NCBI GenBank assembly: GCA_002372815.1
Contig: DFIR01000093.1
Span: forward strand, 1 to 54,249
Direction: 5' to 3'
DNA: 54,249 nucleotides
DNA from: Lachnospiraceae bacterium UBA3692
GTDB taxonomy: Bacteria > Bacillota > Clostridia > Lachnospirales > Lachnospiraceae
Part shown: positions 34,701 through 42,120 of the stretch, piece by piece
Layout of the letters: each line of letters starts with the position of its first letter
How positions within the stretch are numbered: the stretch's first letter is position 1
The notes under the pieces: generated by a model
What the model saw: only the letters and a program-made list of their open reading frames with translations
What the model was told of the DNA's origin: nothing
The model's database searches: none
Program-made: the position numbers and the translations under genes

Positions 34701-37178
34701 CTATTGCGCCCCCTGGCGGTAATGGCCTGTTGTGTAGCCGGTGACCGGCTGGGCTGCCGGAGCTGCCGGGGCCTGTCTGCCCGTCTCCCCGTGGAACCGC
34801 CCGCCGCTGTCGGCCCGGCTGCCGCCGTGGATCCGGCCGCTGCCATGGATCCGGCCGCTGTACCAGCGGACGATCTCCTCCGTCTCTTCAGGCGTCTCGA
34901 CCGTCATGGCGCACAGGAGTATGCCCGCGCCGGCGAGGCCGGGATCCGCGAGGTAGTCGTGCAGGGAGATCGGCACGCTGTTATAGATCACGTTGCTGCA
35001 CAGGTTCCTGTCGGTCCGGCAGTGCATCCGGACGGGGAACCGCGCATTCTTCCTGTCGCGCAGGTACCAGAAGTCCTCCGCGCCGCGCTCCGGCCGCCCT
35101 GCGGCACAGCTGCCGGCCGTCCTGCGGATGCATCCCGCGGAGAACATGAGCGGCACGCGCCCGTAGACGAGGCGGATCCGTTGCGCCGGTGCCAGCACAC
35201 GCTCGACATCCGCAAGCGCTCTGTTGCCAGCCTCTTCGGGCAGGACGATCCGGTCACAGACGGCACCGACCGCGCCGGCGCTCTCCCGGTTCCAGACATA
35301 AATGGAGCTGTCGCCCAGGATCTCTCCGGAGAAGCTTCCCTCCTCCTTCATCTCCTGCGCCAGCATGAGCTCCTCCAGGGTCCGCGCCATGATGCCGCGG
35401 TATCCCCGCCGCTGCGTCTCCAGGATCATCTTCCGGACCCTGTCGCGCTCGCCGGCGCGATAGATGTATGGCAGGGCGGTGTAAATGGTGACCGCTGCTT
35501 CGGTGACGGCCGCCTCCGAAAGCATCTCCTCCAGGATCAGCACGTCCGCCCCGGCTGCCGCGGCTGCGCGCATCTGCGCCTCGGTGAGGACCTGGACGGC
35601 CAGAAGCTGTCCCGATTCTGCCTGACTACTGGCGGTAGATACGTCTTTTCTGCCGGCCTCCTGCGCTTCCGGGACGTTGGTTTCGGTGGGTGCGGCCTGC
35701 TTTTTCTCCTCTTCCTGCCGGAGGATCTCCTCGCGGCGGGCAGTTTCCTTGCCCCGGCGGTCGGTCTCCTCCTCCTTGTAGGCGCGGAGGATCTCCTGCC
35801 GCAGGTCCTCGAGGGCGCTGCGCCGCAGCTCCTGCAGGCGGCTGACCGGCATGAACGCGTTCACACCGAGGTCGACCTGCATATCCGCAACGGCGAAATC
35901 CGTGTCGCCCGTGCGCCCGAGCCTCCGCCTGACGTCCGCTTCTTCCAGCGGCCGCTTCTGGGCGGTCTGCACGATGTCCCCGGTGGCGGAGGCACTCGCC
36001 TGCGGTCCGCGGTCGTCCATGGTCCATACATAGAGGGCCGCCTCGCTGCCCGGCTCCAGCACCGCCGACATGCCGATCCGGCGGCGGTAAGTGTCTTCCG
36101 GCGAGGTGCCGGCCATCCCGGACGTCCCCTGCGCCAGGTAGCGCTCCCGGATCTCCTCCAGAAGCTTCTCATCGGTTCCCGAATAGCCCGGCGAATCCAT
36201 GGTCACGAGGGACGACGCCGTCCCGCCGCGGCCGCTGCCGGTGCCGTGATAATAGCCCTCGCTCCGCGCGCTGCGGATGTAGAGGGTCCCGAGCCGCTCC
36301 AGGTCCTTCGGGTCGACGCGCCACTTCTCCGGGCAGCCCCGCTCCGTCAGTTCCTCGTAGAGGTCGATATATTTCCGATACAGTGCCGTCACCCCGGCGG
36401 CGTACTCCGGCCGCTTCATGCGCCCTTCGATCTTGAAGGAGTCGATGCCGGCCTCCAGGAGCTCCGGCAGCATGGGAAGCGTGCACATGTCCTTCATGGA
36501 CAGGGGGTATTGTTCGGTCGTTTTGCCGTGGGAAGGGGCTGAGCTGTCCTGTCCCTCCGCGTCGAGGATCGTGAACGGCAGCCGGCACGTGCCCGCGCAC
36601 CGACCGCGATTGCCGCTCCGCCCTCCGAGAAAACTGGAGAACAGGCACCTCCCCGAATAGGCATAGCACATCGCGCCGTGGATGAATGTTTCGACAGCGA
36701 TCTGCCCGTCCTCGCGCAGGGCCTTCACTTCCGGCAGGGTCAGCTCACGGGCCGGCACCACACGCGTGACGCCGAACTGCCGGAGCATGCGCACCGCCTC
36801 GGCGGACGTCACCGACATCTGCGTGCTGGCGTGCAGGGGCAGATCGGGACATCTCTCGTGGAGGGCCTTCAGCAGGCCGATGTCCTGGACGATCACCCCG
36901 TCGAGCCCCGCCTCCGCGAGCCGCTCCACGAATGCCAGCGTCTCCTCCATCTCCTGCTGGCGGGTGAGGATGTTGGCGGTGAGGTAGATCTTTTTGCCCC
37001 ACAGGTGGGCGTCTTCGAGTGACTGAAGGATCTCCTCCTCGGAAAAATTCTGCGCATACGCCCGCGCCCCGAAGCGCTGGCCGCCCAGGTAGACGGCGTC
37101 CGCCCCGGCCCGGAACGCGCCGAGCATCCCTTCCCGGCTCCCGGCCGGTGCGAGAAGTTCTGATTGAAAACGTCTCAT
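34701..37178 (-). CDS. U32 family (RlhA-like) protein, double-domain form
   Basis: An 825-residue U32 'peptidase' of the long DUF3656-containing type. The N-terminal TIM-barrel-like part starts ELLAPAGSREGMLGAFRAGADAVYLGG. The four Cys of the putative iron-sulfur site are in HGAMCYAYSGRC and RGRCAGTC (about residues 170–195). A collagenase-like middle (RMKRPEYAAGVTALY) follows. A Glu/Lys-rich linker (about 455–500) leads to a second, barrel-like half. Relatives such as RlhA hydroxylate rRNA C2501 and TrhP hydroxylates tRNA; protease activity is doubtful. The second ATG (37176–37178) is chosen since GGAAGG touches the first one. Separated from zapA by a terminator. Confidence 0.88.
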   Translation of the reverse strand: MRRFQSELLAPAGSREGMLGAFRAGADAVYLGGQRFGARAYAQNFSEEEILQSLEDAHLWGKKIYLTANILTRQQEMEETLAFVERLAEAGLDGVIVQDIGLLKALHERCPDLPLHASTQMSVTSAEAVRMLRQFGVTRVVPARELTLPEVKALREDGQIAVETFIHGAMCYAYSGRCLFSSFLGGRSGNRGRCAGTCRLPFTILDAEGQDSSAPSHGKTTEQYPLSMKDMCTLPMLPELLEAGIDSFKIEGRMKRPEYAAGVTALYRKYIDLYEELTERGCPEKWRVDPKDLERLGTLYIRSARSEGYYHGTGSGRGGTASSLVTMDSPGYSGTDEKLLEEIRERYLAQGTSGMAGTSPEDTYRRRIGMSAVLEPGSEAALYVWTMDDRGPQASASATGDIVQTAQKRPLEEADVRRRLGRTGDTDFAVADMQVDLGVNAFMPVSRLQELRRSALEDLRQEILRAYKEEETDRRGKETARREEILRQEEEKKQAAPTETNVPEAQEAGRKDVSTASSQAESGQLLAVQVLTEAQMRAAAAAGADVLILEEMLSEAAVTEAAVTIYTALPYIYRAGERDRVRKMILETQRRGYRGIMARTLEELMLAQEMKEEGSFSGEILGDSSIYVWNRESAGAVGAVCDRIVLPEEAGNRALADVERVLAPAQRIRLVYGRVPLMFSAGCIRRTAGSCAAGRPERGAEDFWYLRDRKNARFPVRMHCRTDRNLCSNVIYNSVPISLHDYLADPGLAGAGILLCAMTVETPEETEEIVRWYSGRIHGSGRIHGGSRADSGGRFHGETGRQAPAAPAAQPVTGYTTGHYRQGAQ

Positions 37179-37196
37179 CGTCATCCTTCCATATAA

Positions 37197-37226
37197 GAAA
37201 AAAGGGACTGCCTCTGCGACAGCCCC
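37197..37226 (-). terminator. Intrinsic terminator after zapA
   Basis: GGGGCTG pairs with CAGTCCC (one G·U) in a short stem, followed by TTTTTT. Lies between zapA and the U32 gene. Confidence 0.8.
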
Positions 37227-37233
37227 CTCCGTA

Positions 37234-37557
37234 TCAATTCTGCATCGCTTCCATCTTCATCTGCAGTGCCACGATCTCGTGTTTGAGATCCGCGATCTCC
37301 TGCATGCGCTCCTGTGCGAGTGCCGCCTGCTTCTCGGCCTCCCGGCGCGCCTTGTGGCAGTCATCCGAGATATTCAGCTGCAGCAGGACGTTGCGCATCT
37401 CGAGCGGAATCTTCTGGAAATCTCTGTCCGCCTGCATCTGCTCGATCTTGCTGTTGAGATAGGCCGCGATCTCCTGCAGGTATTCCTCGCTCTCATAACC
37501 GCTGAGCGTGTAGGTCCGCCCGCCGATCGTCACCTGTGCATCCGTCTTCTGCGCCAT
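37234..37557 (-). CDS. zapA: Cell division protein ZapA
   Basis: A 107-residue FtsZ-ring-associated protein. The N-terminal globular part has VTIGGRTYTLSGYESEEYLQ and the second half (about 60–105) is a long coiled coil used for dimers and tetramers. The length and the QKIPLEMRNVLLQLNISDD helix are typical for Firmicutes. Strong ribosome binding site (GGGGGAG). Downstream of ruvB with a repeat-containing spacer, and followed by its own terminator. Confidence 0.92.
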   Translation of the reverse strand: MAQKTDAQVTIGGRTYTLSGYESEEYLQEIAAYLNSKIEQMQADRDFQKIPLEMRNVLLQLNISDDCHKARREAEKQAALAQERMQEIADLKHEIVALQMKMEAMQN

Positions 37558-37610
37558 GATGAATCTCCCCCTCTGCCATGCGAAATGACAGTTCCCCTGT
37601 TATGGCAGGA

Positions 37611-37667
37611 TTCCCGTCAGCTGTCCTGCCGGTTTCCCTGTCAGCTGTCCCGGCAGGTTTCCTGTCA
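37611..37667. repeat. Short tandem repeat in the ruvB–zapA spacer
   Basis: Two and a third copies of a roughly 25-bp unit built on TCAGCTGTCC. The two full copies contain CTGCCGG and CCGGCAG, which can pair as an 8-bp stem. Not coding as far as I can see. Confidence 0.65.
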
Positions 37668-37678
37668 TAGGATGTATT

Positions 37679-38689
37679 TTAATCGTCCTGTGCGGCAAAT
37701 GCAAGCCCGAGATGCTCATACGCCGCTTTCGTCGCGACGCGGCCCCTGGGCGTGCGGTGCAGGAGGCCGTTCTGCAGGAGGTAGGGCTCCACCAGATCCT
37801 CCAGCGTCCCCGGATCCTCTCCGATCGACGCCGCCAGTGTCTCTAACCCCGCCGGTCCTCCGTCAAAAGTCCTGATCAGCGTCAGCAGCAGGTTCCTGTC
37901 CACCCGGTCCAGTCCCATGCGGTCGACGTCCATGAGGTCCAGCGCGGTATCCGCCACTTCTTTCGTGATCACTCCGTCAAAACGCACCTGCGCATAGTCC
38001 CGCACCCTCTTCAGGATCCGGTTCGCCAGCCTGGGCGTCCCGCGGCTGCGCCGCGCCATCTCCATCGCGCCTTCCGGCTCGATCTCCACCTTCAGCTTCT
38101 TCGCGCTGCGCAAAATGATCTGCTGCAGCTCCTCGTGCGTATAGAATTCCAGCCTGTGGATCTCTCCGAACCTGTCCCTGAGCGGCGCCGACAGAAGTCC
38201 GGCCCTCGTCGTCGCCCCGACCAGCGTGAAGTGCGGCAGGTCGAGCCTGATCGACTTGGCCGCAGCGCCCTTCCCGATCAGGATATCGATCGCGTAATCC
38301 TCCATCGCGGGGTACAGCACTTCCTCCACCTGCTTATTCAGCCTGTGGATCTCATCCACAAACAGGATATCCCCTTCTTTGAGCCCGTTCAGGATCGCCG
38401 CCATCTCCCCCGGCTTCTCGATCGCCGGTCCGCTCGTGATCTTGATGTTCACGCCCATCTCATTGGCCAGGATCCCGCACAGCGTCGTCTTCCCGAGCCC
38501 GGGCGGCCCGTAGAACATGATGTGGTCCAGCGGCTCCTTCCTCGCGCGCGCCGCATCGATCGAGATCCGCAGCCGCTCCTTGATCTTCGCCTGCCCGACA
38601 TAGTCCTGCATGCGCTTCGGCCGCAGAGAATTCTCGATCCCCCGGTCCTCTTCTGTGTAGTTGGTTTCGATCATCCTGCGTTTATCCAT
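37679..38689 (-). CDS. ruvB: Holliday junction branch migration ATPase RuvB
   Basis: A 336-residue AAA+ motor that drives Holliday junction migration together with RuvA. Walker A is GPPGLGKTT, Walker B DEIHRLNK, sensor 1 GATTRAG, and the arginine-finger region PLRDRFGE. The winged-helix C-terminal domain is complete, ending in GRVATKAAYEHLG. The N-terminal RPKRMQDYVGQ motif is standard. Follows ruvA on the same strand after a repetitive spacer. Confidence 0.98.
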   Translation of the reverse strand: MDKRRMIETNYTEEDRGIENSLRPKRMQDYVGQAKIKERLRISIDAARARKEPLDHIMFYGPPGLGKTTLCGILANEMGVNIKITSGPAIEKPGEMAAILNGLKEGDILFVDEIHRLNKQVEEVLYPAMEDYAIDILIGKGAAAKSIRLDLPHFTLVGATTRAGLLSAPLRDRFGEIHRLEFYTHEELQQIILRSAKKLKVEIEPEGAMEMARRSRGTPRLANRILKRVRDYAQVRFDGVITKEVADTALDLMDVDRMGLDRVDRNLLLTLIRTFDGGPAGLETLAASIGEDPGTLEDLVEPYLLQNGLLHRTPRGRVATKAAYEHLGLAFAAQDD

Positions 38690-38710
38690 GTGGTTCCTTT
38701 ATCTCTTGTA

Positions 38711-38802
38711 GGGTGGCCGGTGGGGTGACCGGCTGGGGTGGCCGGCTGGGCTGCCGGTTGTCGCCTGCCGCAGCCGGGCGGCCGCAGCCGGGCGGCCGCA
38801 GC
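38711..38802. repeat. Two short minisatellites filling the ruvA–ruvB spacer
   Basis: About four 13-bp copies of a GGTGGCCGGCTGG-like unit (38711–38760) are followed by about 2.4 copies of a 14-bp CCGCAGCCGGGCGG unit (38768–38802), ending at the ruvA stop codon. The spacer is almost entirely repeat and GC-rich, unlike the usually tight ruvA–ruvB junction. Confidence 0.8.
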
Positions 38803-39435
38803 TTACAGATACCGCAGCGCTTCCCTCAGAATCTTTTCTGTATCTTCTGTGAGACCGGTCTGCCTGACTGCCTGCAAGGCTTCCTGCCTGGAATACCCGA
38901 GGGCGACCAGCGCGTCCGCCGCATCCGCGGCGTCGCTCTCCTGCTGTGCACCGGCTCCCGCGCCTGCTCCCAGATCGTCTCCGCTGACGCCGTGCGACAG
39001 AAGCTCATCCACGCGCGCGCCCATGGCGCGCGACAGCTTGTCACGAAGTTCCAGGATGACTCGTTCTGCCGTCCTCTTCCCGATGCCGGGTGCCTTCTGG
39101 ATCGTCTTGACGTCTCCCGTCAGGATCGCGAAGCGCAACTCATCCGCGTTGCAGCCCGACAGGAGCGCCAGCCCGCCTTTCGGCCCGATCCCGCTGACTG
39201 TGATCAGCATCTTGAACAGCGCCAGATCATCCGCCGTCAGGAATCCATAGAGCGCGATCTGGTCCTCCCGCAGGTACGTATACGTGTGAACAGTCACTTC
39301 ATTTCCTGTGCCCTCGGAAGCCAGCTCCGAGATCGTCTCCAGCGAGACCTTCACCTCGTAACCGACCCCGTTCACATCTATGATCACGCTATCGTCCCCG
39401 ATCCGCGCCAGTTCTCCATGCAGAAATGCGATCAT
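38803..39435 (-). CDS. ruvA: Holliday junction recognition protein RuvA
   Basis: A 210-residue DNA-binding protein that tetramerises on Holliday junctions and loads RuvB. The OB-fold start MIAFLHGELARI, the helix-hairpin-helix motifs (ISGIGPKGGLALLSG and APGIGKRTAERVILELRDKL) and the C-terminal RuvB-binding domain (DALVALGYSRQEA) are all present. The ATG at 39433–39435 has GAAGGAGAG upstream, and gives the family length. A promoter lies 30–60 bases upstream. Confidence 0.98.
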   Translation of the reverse strand: MIAFLHGELARIGDDSVIIDVNGVGYEVKVSLETISELASEGTGNEVTVHTYTYLREDQIALYGFLTADDLALFKMLITVSGIGPKGGLALLSGCNADELRFAILTGDVKTIQKAPGIGKRTAERVILELRDKLSRAMGARVDELLSHGVSGDDLGAGAGAGAQQESDAADAADALVALGYSRQEALQAVRQTGLTEDTEKILREALRYL

Positions 39436-39466
39436 GTCTCTCTCCTTCACTTTCAGGTCGAGCAAT

Positions 39467-39496
39467 ATTGTAACACACACCTGCAGGGGTTGGCAA
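39467..39496 (-). promoter_or_regulatory. Promoter of ruvA
   Basis: TTGCCA, 18 bases, TACAAT on the minus strand; transcription would run through ruvA, ruvB and zapA to the terminator at 37197–37226. Confidence 0.7.
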
Positions 39497-39571
39497 ACAT
39501 GCGTTCTGTCTTCTGCTGCGGAAGTCATTTTGTTTTGAATTGGATATCTGGCTTCTCAGCGAGTACTCAAG

Positions 39572-39925
39572 GCTTTTCGCTTTCAAATGGGATTGTGACT
39601 GGGCGAAGCGAATGCATGCTGTCCTTTCGCTTTTCAGGTCTTCCTACCGCTTTCAAAGCGAACTTGCTAAGGTGCCTTTTCGCTTTCAGTTTTAAAGAAT
39701 TCTGAACAAAGGCGAGTGTTAGTAACTTAAAACTCGCTTTGTCCAGTCATTCCGGCGTTCCAAAGCGAAAAGCTTCCGAGAAATGCTCGCTTTGGCTTCG
39801 CACATTTCTTTTTGAAAGCGAAAGCGAGCTCGCGGCACTCGCTTTGTCCCAGCACATCCACATTTATAAGCGAAAACGACCCACCGGGCACTCTCTTTCA
39901 AATTCCATATTTCATTTCAAAGCGA
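39572..39925. repeat. Cluster of short palindromes built on AAAGCGA
   Basis: At least ten occurrences of AAAGCG or its complement within about 350 bases, many extended to AAAGCGAG or CTCGCTTT and arranged as inverted pairs: CCAAAGCGA/TCGCTTTGG (39761–39796), AAAGCGAG/CTCGCTTT (about 39825–39846) and CGCTTTCAAAGCG (39649–39661). CTCGCTTTGTCC occurs twice. Base composition differs from the neighbouring genes. Short ORFs cross it but have no ribosome binding site or family resemblance. It may be a decayed element or a protein-binding array. Confidence 0.65.
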
Positions 39926-39972
39926 GTCCTACCCTCATCCCCCCACAAGCACCTATATAAATCATCCGCCCT

Positions 39973-39984
39973 TGCAGATCTGCA
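39973..39984. repeat. Perfect palindrome at the edge of the 87-bp array
   Basis: TGCAGATCTGCA is a perfect 12-bp palindrome that abuts the first 87-bp repeat. It may mark the boundary of an inserted element. Confidence 0.6.
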
Positions 39985-40267
39985 GGAGGCGCTCCGCGTC
40001 TTGGCCTCATCTTGATATAAAACCGGCACCTCACCGCTCCAGCCGCTCCGCGGCCGGAGCGATGGGCGGCCGGAGGCGCTCCGCGCCCTGGCCTCGTCTT
40101 GATATAAAACCGGCACCTCACCGCTCCTGCCGCTTCGCGGCAGGAACGATGGGCGGCCGGAGGCGCTCCGCGCCTTGGCCTCGTCTTGATATATAACCGG
40201 CACCTCACCGCTCCAGCCGCTTCGCGGCCGGAGCGATGGCCGGCCGGAGGCGCTCCGCGCCTTGGCC
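39985..40267 (-). repeat. 87-bp tandem repeat array, 3 full copies plus one partial
   Basis: Copies begin at 39985, 40072 and 40159; a partial copy (about 22 bases) begins at 40246. Each unit holds a GGCGC/GCGCC hairpin, an AT-rich GATATAAAACCGGCACC segment and an 11-bp hairpin capped by a 3-base loop (40036–40060, 40123–40147, 40210–40234). Read as minus-strand RNA, the 11-bp stem is fully paired in every copy: copies 1 and 3 have G·U where copy 2 has U-A, and copy 2 has U·G where others have C-G. The plus strand would have A·C mismatches at these places. A structured RNA in the ilvC orientation is therefore more likely than coding, although the period is a multiple of three. Confidence 0.8.
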
Positions 40268-40349
40268 GCCACGAAAAGGAGGACACAGCTTCCCTCGCAA
40301 GCAAGCTTGCGGGTCAGCCGTGCCCTCCTTTTCGTGGTGCCGGTTATAT
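40191..40349 (-). ncRNA. Candidate branched RNA structure immediately 3' of ilvC
   Basis: A perfect 14-nt inverted repeat (40191–40204 with 40336–40349, ATATAACCGGCACC type) can close a domain containing three hairpins: a near-perfect 69-nt hairpin with 14-bp outer stem CCACGAAAAGGAGG (40269–40337) and inner CGCAAGC/GCTTGCG stem; the GGCGC/GCGCC hairpin (40249–40261); and the 11-bp GAA-loop hairpin of repeat copy 3 (40210–40234). The outer and 69-nt stems share two bases. It begins 2 bases after the ilvC stop codon and has no U-tract following. It may replace or assist a terminator, or be a mobile structured repeat. The structure is drawn by eye. Confidence 0.5.
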
Positions 40350-40351
40350 TA

Positions 40352-41377
40352 TCAGTTATTGATCAGCTTGTCCTCTTCCTTGTTCCAGCTGTACATCTTG
40401 CGGATCTCGGCGCCGACCTTCTCGAGCTGGTGCTCGGCGTGGAGTTTGCGCATGGCGTTGAAGTGGACCTGGCCGCCGGCGTCGGACATGTCGAGGAGGA
40501 ACTCCTTGGCGAAGGTGCCGTCCTGGATGTCGGCGAGGATCTTCTTCATGGTCTTGCGGGTCTCATCGGTGATGAGCTTGGGACCGGTGACGTAGTCGCC
40601 GTACTCGGCGGTGTTGGAGATGGAGTAGCGCATGCCGGCGAAACCGCTCTGGTAGATCAGGTCGACGATGAGCTTCATCTCATGGACGCACTCGAAGTAA
40701 GCGTTGCGGGGATCGTAGCCCGCCTCGACGAGGGTCTCGAAGCCTGCCTGCATCAGGGCGCAGACACCGCCGCAGAGGACGGCCTGCTCGCCGAAGAGAT
40801 CGGTCTCGGTCTCGGTGCGGAAGGTGGTCTCCAGGACGCCTGCTCTCGCGGCGCCGAGGCCTGCGGCATAGGCGAGGGCGAGGTCAAGGGCGTGGCCGGT
40901 GGCATCCTGCTGGACGGCGACGAGGGCAGGGGTTCCCTTGCCTGCCTGGTACTCGCTGCGGACGGTGTGGCCGGGAGCCTTGGGGGCGATCATGGTGACG
41001 TCGATGTCTGCCGGAGGCTTGATCAGTCCGAAATGAATGTTGAAGCCGTGGGCGAACATGAGCATATCGCCGGCCTTCAGGTTGGGCTCGATGTCTTCCT
41101 TGTACATCTTGGCCTGCTTCTCATCGTTGATCAGGATCATGATGATGTCCGCAAGCTTCGCTGCCTCGGCGGTGTTGTAGACGGTGAGGCCCTGCGCCTC
41201 AGCCTTGGCCTTGGACTTCGAGCCTTCGTACAGGCCGATGATGACGTTGCAGCCGGATTCCTTCAGGTTCAGAGCGTGCGCGTGGCCCTGGCTGCCATAG
41301 CCGATGATCGCGATGGTCTTGCCTTCCAGAAGGGAAAGATTGCAGTCTTCCTGGTAATAGATCTTTGCTTCAGACAT
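40352..41377 (-). CDS. ilvC: Ketol-acid reductoisomerase (NADP-type, class I)
   Basis: A 341-residue enzyme converting acetolactate (or acetohydroxybutyrate) to the dihydroxy acid in valine, leucine and isoleucine synthesis. The nucleotide-binding loop IIGYGSQGHAHALNLKESG is at the N-terminus, GLYEGSKSK forms the cofactor loop, and the metal-binding acidic helices (EQAVLCGG, YFECVHEMKLIVDLIYQ) are intact. The ATG at 41375–41377 is used because GGAGGAAG precedes it. Lies 88 bases after ilvN and ends against the branched repeat element. Confidence 0.98.
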   Translation of the reverse strand: MSEAKIYYQEDCNLSLLEGKTIAIIGYGSQGHAHALNLKESGCNVIIGLYEGSKSKAKAEAQGLTVYNTAEAAKLADIIMILINDEKQAKMYKEDIEPNLKAGDMLMFAHGFNIHFGLIKPPADIDVTMIAPKAPGHTVRSEYQAGKGTPALVAVQQDATGHALDLALAYAAGLGAARAGVLETTFRTETETDLFGEQAVLCGGVCALMQAGFETLVEAGYDPRNAYFECVHEMKLIVDLIYQSGFAGMRYSISNTAEYGDYVTGPKLITDETRKTMKKILADIQDGTFAKEFLLDMSDAGGQVHFNAMRKLHAEHQLEKVGAEIRKMYSWNKEEDKLINN

Positions 41378-41465
41378 TTCGGTACTTCCTCCTTTAATAA
41401 TGCGCTGTATCATCTTCCGGCACACGCCGGACAGATATCGGTTAGTCCACGCGATCCGACGGACA

Positions 41466-41972
41466 TCAGTCCAGATAGATCACGTTCCTGGTGCCGCGGC
41501 CAAGGCCCGCGACGCCGGTCCTGGCGAGCTCCAGGATCTCATAGCCGCTCAGCAGACCGAGAAAAGCATCGATCTTGCTGGTGCCGCCCGTCACTTCGAT
41601 CATCAGGCTCTCCGGCGAGACGTCGATGATGCTGCCGCGGAAGATGTTCGCCAGCGCGATCACGTTCTGGCGCTGGTCGGCGGTCGCCCGCACCTTGATC
41701 ATCGCGAGCTCCCGGTAGACGCTCTCCTCCGGCTTCAGCTCGTGGATGTCGATGACGTCGACGAGCTTGCTGACCTGCTTCTCGATCTGCTCTATGATAT
41801 CGCTGTCACCGGTGGTGACGACCGTGATGCGCGTGACCCTGGGGTCCGCCGTGACGCCCGCGGTGATGCTCTCGATATTGTATCCTCTTCGGGCGAAAAG
41901 ACCCGAGATCCGGCTCAGAACACCGGAATTGTTCTCGACGAGGATCTGGAATACTCTGTTCTGATCTGCCAT
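41466..41972 (-). CDS. ilvN: Acetolactate synthase small (regulatory) subunit
   Basis: A 168-residue ACT-domain subunit that binds valine and controls acetolactate synthase. The N-terminal ACT motif VENNSGVLSRISGLFARRGYNIESI and the typical C-terminal half (SLMIEVTGGTSKIDAFLGLL) are present. It is transcribed from its own promoter at 42048–42076, together with ilvC. A second, different small subunit gene lies just upstream. Confidence 0.95.
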   Translation of the reverse strand: MADQNRVFQILVENNSGVLSRISGLFARRGYNIESITAGVTADPRVTRITVVTTGDSDIIEQIEKQVSKLVDVIDIHELKPEESVYRELAMIKVRATADQRQNVIALANIFRGSIIDVSPESLMIEVTGGTSKIDAFLGLLSGYEILELARTGVAGLGRGTRNVIYLD

Positions 41973-42047
41973 CTCTGTCTCCGTGCCGCCGCGCCGTGGC
42001 GGCTATGAACACCCTTTTCGGGAACTGTTTCGTGCAAAATTATAGAC

Positions 42048-42076
42048 ATTATAGCGTGCTGCAGTGATAAAGTCAA
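42048..42076 (-). promoter_or_regulatory. Promoter of ilvN–ilvC
   Basis: TTGACT, 17 bases, TATAAT on the minus strand, in the 148-base gap between the two small-subunit genes. It allows ilvN–ilvC to be expressed independently of ilvB. No T-box or leader peptide with leucine/valine codons is evident in the 75-base leader. Confidence 0.85.
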
Positions 42077-42120
42077 ATGTCCGTGTCACGCGGACACCGG
42101 CCGGAATCCGATGCACGATC

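Noticed and set aside
32487..36542. A 1351-codon plus-strand frame over the PBP, FtsW and U32 genes
   Set aside because: Antisense of three clear family members, crossing their boundaries; an effect of GC-rich codons.
39719..39901. A 60-codon minus-strand ORF in the AAAGCGA cluster
   Set aside because: No ribosome binding site; its content follows the repeated DNA motif, and it stops without a recognisable domain.
39572..40267. CRISPR array
   Set aside because: The 87-bp repeats are contiguous without spacers, and the AAAGCGA motifs are too short, irregular and bidirectional; no cas genes nearby.
39898..40304. ORFs made of 29-residue repeats in the 87-bp array (both strands)
   Set aside because: The 87-bp period is a multiple of three, so several frames stay open automatically. 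There is no ribosome binding site, and the base changes follow RNA pairing rather than codon positions.
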